Assembly (NCBI GenBank): GCA_008360975.2
Contig: CM039210.1
Span: forward strand, 22,281,007-22,345,006
DNA length: 64,000 bases
Direction of reading: 5' to 3'
DNA from: Lichenostomus cassidix
Lineage: Eukaryota; Chordata; Aves; Passeriformes; Meliphagidae
Shown here in pieces: positions 32,269-44,771 of the stretch (positions are counted from its first letter, which is position 1; the number at the start of each line of letters is the position of its first letter). Both the position numbers and the translations under genes were made by a program. The notes under the pieces were generated by a model. It saw only the letters and a program-made list of their open reading frames with translations. It searched no databases and was not told where the DNA came from.

Positions 32269-34281
32269 CCTGACTCTGCTTGGCTGCCTGATCCTGGGGT
32301 AGGCAGACCTCCCAGTCGCGACCCTGAATTTTCAGGGGGAGCTCAGCTGTCCTTTGGCTCACGGCGGGAGTAGACTAAGAACCATCTGCACCAAATTAAG
32401 GTATTTGCTACTTTTAAAATAAATGCCTGCAGGTCCGGGGTGCTAGTCCCCTAGGGTGAGTTGAGACTGGGTCTCCCGAAATTAGTCCCGGGCAAGGGGT
32501 TGGACCCCGCTGTCAGGGAAAGGTGCTTTTAAAGGGTTGGATCCCTGGGGTTGGACCCCGCTATAGTGAAAGGTACCTTTAAGGGGGTTGGACCATACTG
32601 TACTACACCACCATACTGTGATTTTTGTTCTGTCTGTCGTTATTTTGTTACTGTGATACTGTGTCATTATAAACCATTGGTTTGGAGTATCTGGAGGGGG
32701 GCAAATTGTATCATTGAAGAGAAAGATTTTAGCTACTAAATTGAAAACACCCAGACCCCACCACCTTTCTAATATTGCTCCATTTGTTTTTGCTTTTAAA
32801 ATCCTGTGTTTTGTGTGTGGAAACAGTTGTGAAACTTAAACTTAGCGCACTTGTATTAATTGTGAGAGGAAGTGATATTGTCTATTTGCTTGAGTGCTTT
32901 TGACATTTTTTTGAATGTGTGTGCATGTACTGTGTGTGCAAAATTTTACCTGTGTTAATTTGTATTTTTGCTGCCATATAAATTTATGCGGGGACGCCCG
33001 CGAGATAAAAATAACTAATTGAATCTAATAAGTACCTCTTTAGAACTCCTGTGTGTAGCTGCTGAAATATAGTTGTATAGAATGTTGTAGTAGATAGAGC
33101 TTGCAAGTAAATAGAGTAAAAAAAAAAAAGAAGAAGGAAAAGAAGGAAGAGAGGAGAAGTATTTCAGGACCCTCCCCCATCTTGCCTAAAATTTTAGCAG
33201 CTGACCCCGGGCGAGCTGCAGTGCCCTGTGTCCTCTGCTTTCGGAGCAGCAGGGGGGAGCGCAAAGGTGCTGCTGGCTGTGCCTGCTGAGAGCATAAGAG
33301 GGGGAAGGGCTGCGTTTGGATACTGCAGAAGGAATGTCTAGAAATGTGGATTGTCTGTTAAGAGTTCTGTCTGGGTCACCAAAATGACTTTGTGGGACAA
33401 TGAGCACCCCCAGGCAGTAGTGTGGGTGGGGGCTGGAGGAAGGGCTGAATAAGCCCTGAAGAAACTGGTTAGAAAGATACTGCAAATGCATGTAAGAAAA
33501 GAGAAAGAAAAGGCAAAGGCAAAAGTGATGCCAAAGGTATTACAGCCCCAAAAGAATAAACTGCGAGGCCCCTGGGGCAGAGGAGACAGAGCCAGCCACC
33601 AGGACGTGGCAATGGCATTTCCTCCTCAGCAAGAAAAAGCCGATCAGAGCAGCGGTTGATAAGAGATCAGACTGCTATCTGCAGGGCAGAGAGACACTGA
33701 AAGCAAAAATGTCTGTAGAAAAAATATACCAAATTTTGTAATTAACTATTTCAAAGTTAAAATCTCCTGCCTGGGTTACTCTGAGTTGTTGTGGGTTTTT
33801 TTGAACAAAGGTTTGCTCAAATGCTTTTAATTCAAATTCTTTACCCTTCAAGCAGCCAGCCAAATTGCCTTAGAGAAAATGCAAATTAACTGCTGCAGAG
33901 AAAAAATTTAGAACTGCTGAAGGGAAGGTGGAGACAAGGTGTGTCTTTGAGCCATTGTGCGGGCTGTTCAAGCAGCCAAGAACGTGACAATGTGTGCTTA
34001 ATTCAAGTCCCCAAGGGGGTTCAGTCCTCTCTGTATGGTTTGTTGTCATGGCAAGTAACTTTTGCAAAAAAAAGTGTTGTTCCCCATGCTTTGAGAATTT
34101 GACAGCCACTTTTAGAAAACACGGTGGCCTGATGCTAATTTTGTGAGTTGCCAGATCCAGTGGCTGGCAGCTATTCATTGTCTCAGAATGTAGCCAGAGG
34201 CTGGCCCCACTGTCTGCAAAAGTTGTGCAGCCAGAGTTCTGATAGTAAATGAGTCCTGAAGGCTGACAGTAGGAATGTACC

Positions 34282-34881
34282 TGTCTTGGACTGATGTTAT
34301 AATAATCCTTTATCCCCTATCGTTGGCTTATATGCCCAAGAAAAAAATATGTGTAAAAAAAAAAAATGTGTGTTCCTGTCGCTTTAATTACACTCAGCCG
34401 CAGAGAGAAACGCGGGTTGTTTTGAAAACTTTTTCCCTAAGCCTCGCTTCGGGGGAGGATTCTTCGCTCGGCAGAGACTGCGCGCTGGACGGCGGTCGGA
34501 GTGAGCTCTGTTCCGATTCTTTTATTATTATTTTTCTTTTTTCTTGTTTGGACCCCTTCTCTTCGATCTGCTTTGTCACCTGGAGACCCAGGAGGGCCAG
34601 AGGACAGCAGAGCTCTCAGGGAGCTGCACCCGGCCTGGGGGGGGGCAAGGCGAGGGGAAAGGGGCTGTGTCTGAGGAAAAGGACTTTTTTATCAGGTTGA
34701 ATAACTCCTTTTCACCTTGGTTTTCCCCTTCCCCTGTGCCTTGCAGGGCACTCTGCGTGGTTTTGTTAAATAAATAGCTTTTTCTTCGCTTCCATCTAAG
34801 AGGTTCTGTTGTGGGTGGGGGAGGGGGTGTCGGGGCCCTTCGCTCTCGGAGGAGAGAAAGTTTTATCATTAATCCAGGACA
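34282..34881 (+). repeat. 5' LTR of ERVL-1
   Basis: 600 bp, TGTCTTGGACTGATG to TTAATCCAGGACA. AAATAAATAGC near 34768 is the polyadenylation signal. The outer part (34282-34690) differs from the right arm's 5' LTR by many substitutions and indels (for example in the T-rich run near 34530). The inner part is identical. Confidence 0.9.
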
Positions 34882-34886
34882 ATATT

Positions 34887-34904
34887 TGGCGTCCAACTTA
34901 GGGG
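34887..34904 (+). other. Primer-binding site of ERVL-1, Lys-like
   Basis: TGGCGTCCAACTTAGGGG, 5 nt after the LTR. Closest to the tRNA-Lys(1,2) site, with about three mismatches. Tentative. Confidence 0.5.
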
Positions 34905-35021
34905 GCCTGGATTACTTGTTCTACACCTTTTGTGGGGTTAGGGAAAGTGAAGAAAAAACCCCTAAAAATTACATTCTGGTTTTAAACGCTTTGTATTGAA
35001 TCACAGCCATCAGTAGTCACT

Positions 35022-36597
35022 ATGCTGTTTGATGGGAGGTTGTTTGATGTAATACTGTCTGTTTGGCACATAGGTTTGTTTCCTTACCAACAGGTAGGGG
35101 CAAGCTTGTCCCTAGTGTATAATTTCCACCAATCAGGGACACGACTCCGGCTTCTTATAGTAGTGTGCGTGATACTGACGATCTGTAAGAAGGTATGGGA
35201 CACAGTTAAAGATGTACATGCTCTGTTACTTTCCTCCTCTAGTTTTAGTAGCCTGTTTTGGAGTTTTGTTAGTAATATTACCCAACCTGCTAGAGAAGTA
35301 GAGGGTGAAGCTTCCTGGCTCTTCACCCATCTCTTTCCCTTTAAATCTGGTATATCATCTTTTGAGAATATTCAGTTTCCCCTGGATGTTAAAGAGACCA
35401 TTAACTTGGTAGTACAGGTGCTTTACCTGGTAGGTTCCATGTATATGATGTTCAGCTTTACCAGAATGAGGGCTGAGAAGTCCAGAGGGGCTGAGCAGGA
35501 GCAGGCACCTAATCCAGATGTGAGGAAATTTGAATGGTGTGGAGTATGGGAGGACATAGGTAAAACTTTAAAGAAATTCTCTGACCCAATAGATTGGGAA
35601 TTTCCCCCTGGACAAATCCCGAGACCAGCTGAGGTGGGGAAGTATCTGAAAGAGAAGTGCAGAGACAACTGCAGTGCAATATGTTGGGCCCTGGCATATG
35701 CTTATCGTACACTGTCAGATATTATAGAACAGGAAGTAAGGGAGCCTAAGCCAGTGGCAGTTGCTCCTGTTACGAGAAGCAGGAAAGCCCAAGTTAAGGA
35801 CTGATCGCTCAGATGACAGTGGGGAGGGATCCTCAAGGTCAGCAACTGAGTCAGAGGTCATTGTTGAATCCATGAATGTGAGAGACCTTCACAGCCTAAG
35901 AAAAGATTATGTCCAACGAGATGATGAATCTGTAATTAGTTGGTTAGTCCGTCTTTGGGATGCCGCAGGTGACGTTACACTTCTAGATCCTACTGAGGCA
36001 AGGCATTTAGGAACTGTGTCACGTGACCCAGATATCAACCAAACTATACGAGATGGGCCTGACTGCAGCAGCCTCTGGAGACGAGCTATCAGAGGTGCGA
36101 GGGAAAGATACCTACATCCCGACGATCTCTATTCGCAACAAACCCAGTGGAGAACCATAGAACAAGGGATTCAACGCTTGAGAGAAATGGCGGTGGTAGA
36201 AATTGCCTTCTCAGAGGACATAGCAAACCCAGATCCAATTATGGACCCAGATAGGATAGAATGTACACCTGCGATGTGGCAGAAACTCCTAAAGCTTGGG
36301 CCATCAGAGTATGCTTCTGCTTTAGCCATTATGAAGCAAGATGACGGGCATGAGACCGTGCGTGATATGACAATGAAGCTCTGAGCATTTGCAGATGTCG
36401 TGCATAGCCCAATGAATGCAAGAATCTCAGCTGTGGAAACAAATCGGCAGAAACTAGAAAATAAGATAGAGGAGAATCATGAGAAACTCAGTAAAGAGAT
36501 TAAAGACAGCCTTCTCCAAATCTCGGCAGTACAGATCAGAGGTTCTGTTACCCCATGCCGACGCTCCTCAGCTAGGAGAACTGGATATATCCCTTGA
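35022..36597 (+). pseudogene. gag: ERVL-1 gag, in two frames with a stop
   Basis: First frame 35022-35804 (260 residues): two hydrophobic stretches near residues 45-55 and 130-145, then a charged region with PIDWEFPPGQIPRPAEVGKY. Second frame, +1 relative (35761-36384, 207 residues), overlaps by 44 nt and has the capsid part (MNVRDLHSLRKDYVQRDDES, DVTLLDPTEARHLGTV, CSSLWRRAIRGARERYLHPD). After an in-frame TGA at 36382 it continues to 36597 with a Lys/Glu coiled coil (NRQKLENKIEENHEKLSKEI). The remaining tail of gag resumes after the LTR insertion (37261-37350). One frameshift and at least one stop, otherwise well preserved. Confidence 0.8.
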
Positions 36598-36650
36598 CGT
36601 GAATTGTGGTATTTCCTGTGTGACAGTGGAGAAAACATGAACAGGTGGGA

Positions 36651-37254
36651 TGTCGGGGGAGATGAAATAGGAAGGCCTTACAGATATGATAGCCTTGCAA
36701 AAGATGATGAGAATATGGGAAATATGAGCGAGATTAAAATGAAAACAAGATTCGAGTTGTAGAGTAACTAGAGAACAATGGTATGGCCAAGGCAGGTAAT
36801 CCCCCTTTCTGATTGAACAATGCCCTCTGCCCAGGCAAGTCCAAGGGCCAGGGCTGACCTTACCTGCCTGATAGAAATTCCAAAAAGGCAGTTTTTCTAA
36901 GGTTTGAAACAAGACCCTATATGCTAATGTGATGACTCTTATAGGCTGTATGTAAATGCTGTAGGACTTGTAGTTTGTCTTAGATTGGTTAAAGAAGAGT
37001 TGAATATTCAACAGAGAAGACAATTTATTGTATTGTAAATGGCAAATCGCTCTCTTTTAGCTCTTCTCTTCCTGCTCTCTCTCTCTCTCTCTCCCCTCTC
37101 TGCTGGCCTGCTTGGAGTCGCGTCTTGCGACTCAGCAGGCCTCTCACCCCCACTCTATTTCGCAATAAACCTTCATGTTCTAAAACTCATCTTTAGAGAT
37201 CTCTTGTCCCTATTTTTACCCCCATAACTAAACCCCACGGAGTCAATTCTTACA
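36651..37254 (+). mobile_element. Solo LTR in ERVL-1 gag, ERVK-like, TSD GTGGGA
   Basis: 604 bp, TGTCGGGGGAGATG to GTCAATTCTTACA. GTGGGA at 36645-36650 and 37255-37260. Has a (CT)n run near 37075-37095 and a GCAATAAACCTTC signal near 37163. The same insertion is at the mirror position in ERVL-2. Confidence 0.94.
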
Positions 37255-37464
37255 GTGGGATGGACAACCCACTACTGTCCTGGCACGACGAGTGCATGAA
37301 TTGAAGAGGGCACGACTCAGAGAGGGAACTCCACCAGAAGGGAAGTAGCTCTACTCAACATCTCTGATTCCCTTGAAGGAACCTATAACATGAATGCCCA
37401 CCATGGTTAGAGGGGCCCTGCCTCTAGCCAGGTAGAGGCCAGGGAAAACCGTATTTTTTGGACA

Positions 37465-40400
37465 GTGTGGATTCGGTGGCCTGGCACATCAGAGCCACAA
37501 GAATACAAGGCTTTAGTGGACACTGGTGCACAATGCACGATAATTCCATCGCGACATGTGGAGACAGAACCTGTTTCTATTTCGGGCGTGACAGGAGGAT
37601 CACAAGACTTGACCCTGGTGAAAGCTGAGGTGAGCCTGACTGGAAGAGAGTGTAAAGAACATTCCGTTGTGACTGGCCCAGAGGCTCCATGTATTTTGGG
37701 TATAGACTTCCTCCAAAATGGATATTTCAAAGATCCAAAGGGACTCAAGTGGGCATTTGGGATAGCTGCTGTGGAGACAGAGGGCATTAAGCAATTGAAC
37801 ACTTTGCCTGGACTGTCAGAGAACCCATCTGCAGTAGGACTCCTGAAAGGGGAAGAGCAACAAGTACCGATTGCAACCTCGATTGTGCACCGCCGACAGT
37901 ACCGGACAACTCGTGATGTCGTGATTCCCATTCACAAACTAATCCGTGAGCTGGAGAGCCAAGGGGTGGTCAGCAGGACCCATTCATCCTTTAACAGCCC
38001 CATCTGGCCTGTGCAAAAATCTGAAGGAGAATGGAGATTGACTGTGGACTATCATGCCTTGAATGAGGTGACTCCACCTCTGAGTGTCGCTGTGCCAGAC
38101 ATGTTGGAGCTCCAGTATGAGCTAGAGTCCAAAGCAGCAAAGTGGTATGCCACTATTGACATTGCAAATGCATTTTTCTCCATTCCTCTGGCAGCAGAGT
38201 GCAGACCTCAGTTTGCTTTCACCTGGAGGGGTGTGCAGTACACGTGGAACCGATTGCCCCAGGGGTGGAAACACAGTCCCACCATTTGTCATGGACTGAT
38301 CCAGGCTGCATTGGAAAAGGATGAGGCTCCGGAACATCTGCAGTACATCGACGACATCATTATGTGGGGGAGCACAGCAGAAGAAGTATTTGAGAAAGGA
38401 AAGGAAATCATCCAGATTCTCCTGGAAGCCGGTTTCGCTATAAAAAAGAGCAAAGTCAAAGGGCCTGCCAAAGAGATCCAGTTCCTAGGAGTGAAGTGGC
38501 AAGATGGACGGCGTCAGATTCCTACTGAGGTTATCAATAAAATCATCACAATGTCTCCCCCAACCAACAAGAAAGAGACGCAAGCTTTCCTGGGAGCTAT
38601 AGGCTTTTGGAGAATGCACATCCCCGAGTACAGCCAGATTGTGAGTCCTCTCTACCTGGTTACCCATAAGAAAAATGATTTCCACTGGGGCCCTGAACAA
38701 CAGCAAGCTTTCACCCAGATCAAGCAGGAGATTGCTCATGCAGTAGCCCTTGGCCCAGTCAGGACAGGGCCAGAAGTAAAGAATGTGCTTTACTCTGCAG
38801 CTGGGAGCCATGGTCTGTCCTGGAGCCTTTGGCAGAAGGTGCCTGGTGAGACTCAGGGTCGTCCATTGGGATTCTGGAGCCGAAGTTACAGAGGGTCTGA
38901 AGCCAACTACACCCCAACAGAGAAAGAAATCTTAGCAGCATACAAAGGAGTCCAAGCTGCCTCAGAGGTAATTGGCACAGAAGCACAACTCCTCCTGGCA
39001 CCTTGACTACTGGTGCTGGGGTGGATGTTTAAAGCAGAGGTTCCCTCTACTCACCATGCCACCAATGGCACATGGAGCAAATGGATTGCCCTTATAACAC
39101 AACGTGCCCATATGGGAAATCTGCATCACCCTGGGATTTTGGAAATAATTACAAATTGGCCTGAAGGTGAAGATTTTAGTCTGATCAAGGAAGAGGAGCT
39201 GGAACAGGTGACTCATGCGGAGGAAGCTCCACCATACAACCAACTGCCAGCAGACGAAACACGCTATGCTCTTTTCACTGATGGTTCCTGTCATCTTGTA
39301 GGGACAAAATGAAAATGGAAAGCAGCCGTGTGGAGCCCCACACGACAGGTTGCAGAAGCTAGGGAAGAAGAGGGTGGATCGAGTCAATTCGCTGAGCTCA
39401 AAGCTGTTCAGTTAGCCTTGGACATTGCTGAAAGAGAGAAATGGCCAAAGCTCTGCCTCTATACTGATTCATGGATGGTAGCCAATGCTCTATGGGGTTG
39501 GCTGGAAAAGCAGAAGAAGGCTGGTTGGCAGCGTAGGGGAAAACCAATTTGGGCAGCTGAAGAGGGGAAAGACATTGCTAGCCGGGCAGAGAGACTACCT
39601 GTGAAGGTCCGCCATGTAGACGCCCATGTCCCCAAGAGTCGAGCTAATGAGGAACACCGAAACAACAAACAGGTAGATCAGGCTGCAAAGATAAAGGTGT
39701 CCCAGATAGACTTGGATTGGCTGCATAAGGGAGATTTATTCCTAGCTCGATGGGCCCATGATGCATCAGGCCATCAGGGCAGAGATGCCACGTATAAGTG
39801 GGCACGAGACCGAGGGGTGGATCTAACCATGGACTGCATCTCTCAAGTTATCCATGACTGTGAAACGTGTGTGGCCATCAAGCAAGCCAAGCGGGTGAAA
39901 CCCCTGTGGTATGGTGGAAGGTGGTCAAAATACAGGTATGGTGAGGCCTGGCAGATTGATTATATCACACTGCCTCAAACCCGCCATGGCAAGCGCTATG
40001 TGCTCACAATGGTAGAAGCCACCACTGGGTGGCTGGAAACCTACCCTGTGCCTCACGCCACTGCCCGTAACACCATCCTGGGCCTTGAAAACCAAGTCCT
40101 GTGGCGGCATGGTACCCCCAAGAGAATTGAGTCAGATAACGGGACTCATTTTAAAAATAGCCTCATAAACAACTGGGCTAGAGACCATGGCATTGAGTGG
40201 GTGTACCACATCCCTTATCATGCACCAGCCGCTGGCAAAGTGGAACGGTATAATGGACTGTTAAAAACCACCCTAAAGGCACTGGGTGGGGGAACTTATA
40301 AAAATTGGGAGCGACATTTAGCAGAGGCCACCTGGTTAGTCAATATCTGAGGCTCCATCAACCGAGCAGGTCCTGCCCAATCTGAGCTTCTACATACAGT

Positions 40401-40605
40401 GGATGGAGATAAGGTCCCAGCAGTACATGCCAGAGGCATGCTAGGGAAAACTGTCTGGATTAATTCTGCCTCACGTAAAGACAAACCCATTCGTGGGGTT
40501 GTCTTTGCTCAGGGACCAGGGTGTACTTGGTGGATAATGCAGGAAGATGGAGAAACATGATGTGTCCCTCAGGGAGTTTTAATTTTGGGTGAAGGCCACA
40601 TGTAA
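37465..40605 (+). pseudogene. pol: ERVL-1 pol: protease, RT, RNase H, integrase; one frame with TGA stops
   Basis: Single frame broken only by TGA at 39004, 39310, 40348 and 40558. Protease: ALVDTGAQCTIIP (catalytic Asp about residue 19). RT: VDYHALNEVTPPL, YATIDIANAFFSIPL, RLPQGWKHSPTICH and catalytic YIDDIIMW (about residue 294). RNase H: FTDGSC, FAELKAVQLAL, LYTDSWMVANAL and KQVDQAAK, giving the D-E-D-D set. Integrase: H-x4-H (AHDASGH) with CETC, then DDE residues in QIDYITL, ESDNGTHF and GKVERYNGLL. In ERVL-3 the codons at two of these stops encode arginine, consistent with decay after insertion. No env follows. Confidence 0.92.
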
Positions 40606-40649
40606 TGTTGGGATGGCAACATATCCCTGTTTACTGAATGACATTATTT

Positions 40650-40720
40650 GTACATAGTTATGTGTATATATGTATATGTGTATGTATGTATATATGTGTA
40701 TATATATGTGTGTGTTTAGA
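40650..40720 (+). repeat. TG/TA-rich microsatellite between pol and 3' LTR
   Basis: Permuted TATG/TGTA/TATATG units, mirrored at 51588-51658. It lies just before the polypurine tract AATAAGGGGTGGAA (40761-40774). Confidence 0.85.
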
Positions 40721-40774
40721 GTTGGAAGATGTTAGGGTGGGCTTTAAGCCAACGCTATGGAATAAGGGGTGGAA

Positions 40775-41360
40775 TGTCTCGGATTGATGTTATGATAATC
40801 CTTTATCCCCTATCGTAGCTTATATGCCCAAGAAAAAAAAATGTGTGGTCCTGTCGCTTTAATTACACCCAGCCGCAGAAAGAAACGCAGGTTGTTTTGA
40901 AAACTTTTTCCCCAAGCCTCGCTTCGAGGGAGGATTCTTCGCTCGGCAGAGACTGCGCGCTGGACGGCGGTCGGAGTGAGCTCTGTTCCGGTTCTTTTAT
41001 TATTATTTTTCTTTTTTCTTGTTTGGACCCCTTCTCTTCGATCTGCTTTGTCACCTGGAGACCCAGGAGGGCCAGAGGACAGCAGAGCTCTCAGGGAGCT
41101 CCCCCCGGCCCCAGTGGGGGGGAGGGGACCGAGGGGTAGAGGGGCTGCATCTGAGGAAAAGGACTTTTTTATCAGGTTGAATAACTCCTTTTCACCTTGG
41201 TTTTCCCCTTCCCCTGTGCCTTGCAGGGCACTCTGTTTATTTTGTTAAATAAATAGTTTTTTCTTCACTTCCATCTAAGAGGTTTTGTTGTGGGTGGGGG
41301 AGGGGGTGTCGGGGCCCTTCGCTCTCGGAGGAGAGAGAGTTTTATCATTAACCCAGGACA
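40775..41360 (+). repeat. 3' LTR of ERVL-1
   Basis: 586 bp, TGTCTCGGATTGATG to TTAACCCAGGACA. Identical to the right arm's 3' LTR until the last ten bases, where left reads ACCCAGGACA and right ACCCCGGGACA. Differs visibly from its own 5' LTR, so the insertion is not recent. Confidence 0.92.
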
Positions 41361-41395
41361 CAAGGCCCTCAGTAAGGCCTTTCTGCTCTGCAACA
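41361..41395 (-). mobile_element. First 35 bp of a solo LTR separated from its remainder at 58027-58351
   Basis: On the minus strand TGTTGCAGAGCAGAAAGG... ending CCTTG. CAGGT at 41396-41400 (ACCTG on the minus strand) matches ACCTG at 58352-58356. CAAGG at 41361-41365 pairs with CCTTG at 58022-58026, the duplication made by ERVL-2. Confidence 0.8.
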
Positions 41396-41400
41396 CAGGT

Positions 41401-41757
41401 GGTTCATATAAAGCTGGATTTTTGTCTGTAGTCTCATCCTCTACCTGGACAACTGAAAAATAAATTTGGTGTAGCTGACCTCCTCACCCAGCCCCATCTT
41501 TAGCCTGCTTTCCTCCATCATGTTGTATCAGGGAAGAGGAAGAATTGCCACTGATCTGTAGGAGGGAGAGAATGCAGTGGGACTCGGCTCCCATACTCCA
41601 ACTTTCAGCAGCAGTGTCTAATAATTTAGGACATAAATAGTAAGGATATGTTTTCTATCCTATCTCATAGGAACACTTAAAAGATGGTTATGGTTATGGT
41701 TGTGTCTAACCTTACATTGCAGATTTATATTAACGTTTCACATGTCTGCATTTATAT
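41401..41757. other. Unique-looking DNA
   Basis: No retroelement motif or long ORF recognised. A TATAAA-like and an AATAAA occur but without supporting structure. Confidence 0.5.
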
Positions 41758-41762
41758 ACAGC

Positions 41763-42511
41763 TGTCTTGCATGGGAGACAGGAGCCTTATGAGTTTCTGC
41801 AGTTTGCCAGGCTTATGGCAACAGGCAGTAATTTCTATGAAGGTAGCTAGCACCCCAAGATTCAGTCCCGTTCGCAAAGTTCTTTGATATTTGGTCGATT
41901 AGGCTAAAAATACCATTTATTAGACACAGAAAATAACAAACATACATAGAACAGATTGACATACATACACAATAAATGCATAATTTCAAAACTATAATAG
42001 CTAAAATGCAATTATGGGGTAAATGCTTGCTTAAACTATAAAAATAGTTAAAATTGCAAGTTAAGAAATGCTTGCTTGAACTAAATGCAAGTTAAGAAAG
42101 GTACCTATAAATTAGCCGGAATAATACAATTTAGGAAACCAATGATCTTACCAAAATCCAAGTTTGGAGCTGGGATACATTAGAGTCCACTCTCAATCTT
42201 GCAAGAAGTTACCACAGAGCTTGCGTCCAAGCTCAGGGGAGAAGTCCTCCCTCATGCTTCAGTATCCATGCAGAAAAGCTTCTACCTTTTCTGAGATTTC
42301 GTGAGCTTTTTATAGGATAAAAAAGTGTGGATTTGTGGTCACTAAAAATTTTTCACATTCTCTCTACATTCCACAGGGTAGTGTCTTTTCAGACTTTTGG
42401 ACACCACCACCAGATAGCCCGGATTAAGCTATCAACCTAATCTGAGCCATCCATTTCCTGCGACTGCTCAGGGAGAGTGAGAAGGGGGAGGGAAGGGAGT
42501 GTCCTGCCACA
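41763..42511 (-). mobile_element. Solo LTR, same family as 1137-1902, TSD ACAGC
   Basis: 749 bp, TGTCTTGCATGGG to CCTGCCACA on the plus strand. ACAGC at 41758-41762 and 42512-42516. Reverse of the 1137 copy, including the 'aagcaagcatttctta'-type repeats near 42020-42100. Confidence 0.92.
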
Positions 42512-42516
42512 ACAGC

Positions 42517-43924
42517 ATATTTAAAAAACAAATAAGGATCTTTACATTCCCAGTAGTAAATTATTCACTGTTAAAAAAGTGTATAAGTGCTAATTCTGGC
42601 ATGTGAATATGCTTATTTTGGAAAAGAATAGGTAACATGAATGCTTTTATACTCTGTAAAATCCTGTGGAAAACACTTAAACTTGAGAAGTGGGATAGAC
42701 ACTTATTTTGGTCAAGTCAGGCATATACTGGAACTATAGTGACTAAAAAAATGTCTGTGGGGTATGCTTTCAAATGAGATTGTTAAGAATGGAAATCTCA
42801 TTGATTTCTCAATACAGAAAATGTCATTTTTCATGGGAACATAAGAATTATCATGGCAGATAAGTTTTTTTAGTCCTGAACCTTGCCTATGATAATAGTA
42901 TGAAAGGTTTCACAGAAAATTTTAAGCCCATGAAAAATAACCTTTGATTATATAAAATAGCTGAAAAGATGATGTAATGAGAACCATTGTAGCAGAACAA
43001 CATTCCTCTCTGTGAACCCTGTTCCCATTAAAGATTTAGAAATATGAGAGGGATTTTGGATAAGAGCAAAAGTAGAATAATCAACTGTTAAGGGTTGATT
43101 CATGAATTAAAAGTACACATTTAACTAGTTCCCAATATACATGTCAGCATCATAGGTATTTGGCAATATACATGCCAACAGACTGAAGTATTTACTTCTT
43201 TGCTAATCTGATGCTCTCATCCATTATCTTGCTTCCTTGCAAATCTGCCATGCTTGGTGTTTTTCCTTCTAATAACTCTTCTCATATAATGCTCCTTATG
43301 GAAAATACCCTCTTTCTGTTCATGTTTCACTTCAAGAGATCACAGAGAGGCTCTGGACTAAAAAGTCTCCTGTCTCTACACTACTTCTTTAGAGTGTGTC
43401 TCGAGTGAAATTATGCTGCAACTTTCTCTCTCTGTATTTGATAATTTTGTAACAAGTGCACGGAAACTTTTTCCTAAAGTATGTCAGTAGTGTATCAGGA
43501 CAACAATGGCTTAAAATATACTGCTGCACAGGAGGATTAATGCATGTCCCCCAATCCCTGAGTAAGATCTTTTTCCCTCCTGTCCATTAGCATGGTTTAG
43601 ACTGCTTCCCTCAGTAACAGTAGCAATCCAATAGATTGTCATTTCATTTTCCCATCCATTGCAGTTAGATTCCAGCTACTCAAACTTTCCATAAGCTGCT
43701 GAAGTTATCTCCTAAAATAAGGAAATTACATCATTATTAGTTCAATCCTTGTTCAGTTTGACTTTTTCTTTCTCTAGTAACTTGTATCCTTATTATATTT
43801 ATCTGTATCTCCTCAAAAAGCATTTATGGGTATCTGAGGATAAAGGAGTATTCCTAATTAAAATGATATTTTTAACTGAGCCTAAATAAACTTGACCTTC
43901 TAGTTTATTACTGCACCCCAGACC
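42517..43924. other. Unique AT-rich DNA
   Basis: 1.4 kb without retroelement motifs, tRNA or convincing ORF (largest 65 codons). Probably old single-copy DNA of the host. Confidence 0.5.
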
Positions 43925-44771
43925 ATGCCTAGAATATATATAGATATATATAAAACGAAGCAGACAAACAACAACAGCAACAACACAAAAAAAGAAAACC
44001 CAATAACAGCCTTTTCCCACCCGTCAAGCAATTTCCCCTTTGTGTAGTTAGGACCACAACCGGCAAGGGGCGCTGTTTTCTCGTGTCGAGGCAGAGAGGC
44101 TGTAGTGACTCCCCCGCGGCTTCAGGGGGCGATGTTGGCTCGTGTTGAAACAGGGGAGCTGCAGTGACTCTGCTGTGTCTTTAGGGGGCGCTCCGATGCA
44201 AGCCCTGAGCCTCCCCGGGAGTTAATGGCGGCCTTGGGAAGAGAGAGAAGGTGGGGAAGGGTTTTTGGTTTCCCAGTGCTCGCACTTGTCCGGTGCAGTA
44301 TCCTGGCGATGGCGGCTCTGGTGAGTTTTCAGTCCACCAGCAGCTGGGAGGTGCTCTCTCCAGAGAGAGAGAGGAGGTGGGGCTCAGTCTTTTCCCTTGG
44401 AAACACCCATGCAGCTGGTGGGGGTCTCTCCCAGGGAGGGTGGGTGCTGCAGAGAGAGTCCCAGTCCACCAACAGTTCACTGTAAGCAGCAGCCTCACCA
44501 ATAGGCAGCAGGAGAAACTTCACAGCAGCACTGAACCCCCTGGGCAGCAGTCCAGCACAAAACACCACAACCATCTCCCCTCCAAGTCCAGCAAAGACTG
44601 AACTACCCCCAGCTAAGAAACTGCCAAAACCACACCGCTTCCCCCCCACCCCCCTCACCCCCTCACCATTCCAACGGTATGCCAAGGCATTGTCTGTTAA
44701 TCGACCTCCATTTGCAATTTCCATGACAACAAATGGGAAGAAAATTCCTGGAGGAAACCTAACCCCCAACA
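43925..44771 (-). mobile_element. ERVL-family LTR, truncated (relative of 2503-3416)
   Basis: On the minus strand starts TGTTGGGGGTTAGG (44771). Shares the CAACAACAGC and 'gggggcgctg' core blocks of the family but ends near 43925 in an AT-rich run without the usual 3' terminus. Three degenerate units around 'ggggcgctgtt...cagtgactc' lie at 44065-44195. No TSD. Confidence 0.65.

Larger units (their letters stand above)
31451..34281 (+). mobile_element. ERV1 #2, 5' half (LTR, primer site, leader)
   Basis: 5' LTR 31451-32247 (with nested LTR), primer site, and leader homologous to 18260-20080 of #1. It stops at 34281 exactly where ERVL-1 starts, after GGCTGACAGTAGGAATGTACC. In #1 the same sequence runs on (GATACCTCATAAGTTTCACACC). 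Here the continuation (GTACATCATGAGTTTC) is found reversed at 50946 and below. Confidence 0.85.
34282..41360 (+). mobile_element. ERVL-1 provirus (left arm of the inverted pair)
   Basis: 7079 bp: 5' LTR 34282-34881, Lys-like primer site, gag, nested solo LTR, pol, polypurine tract, 3' LTR 40775-41360. No env, as expected of ERVL. From about 34691 to 41352 it mirrors 50956-57617 with no indel, and all translated frames are identical. Left flank GTACC and right flank CAAGG do not match each other (see the inversion finding). Confidence 0.95.

Noticed and set aside
36651..37254. Treating this as part of ERVL gag
   Set aside because: It has its own TG...CA ends, a 6-bp TSD and relatives elsewhere (25660-29534).
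40650..40720. Possible CRISPR-like or satellite array
   Set aside because: A simple TG/TA microsatellite without spacers.
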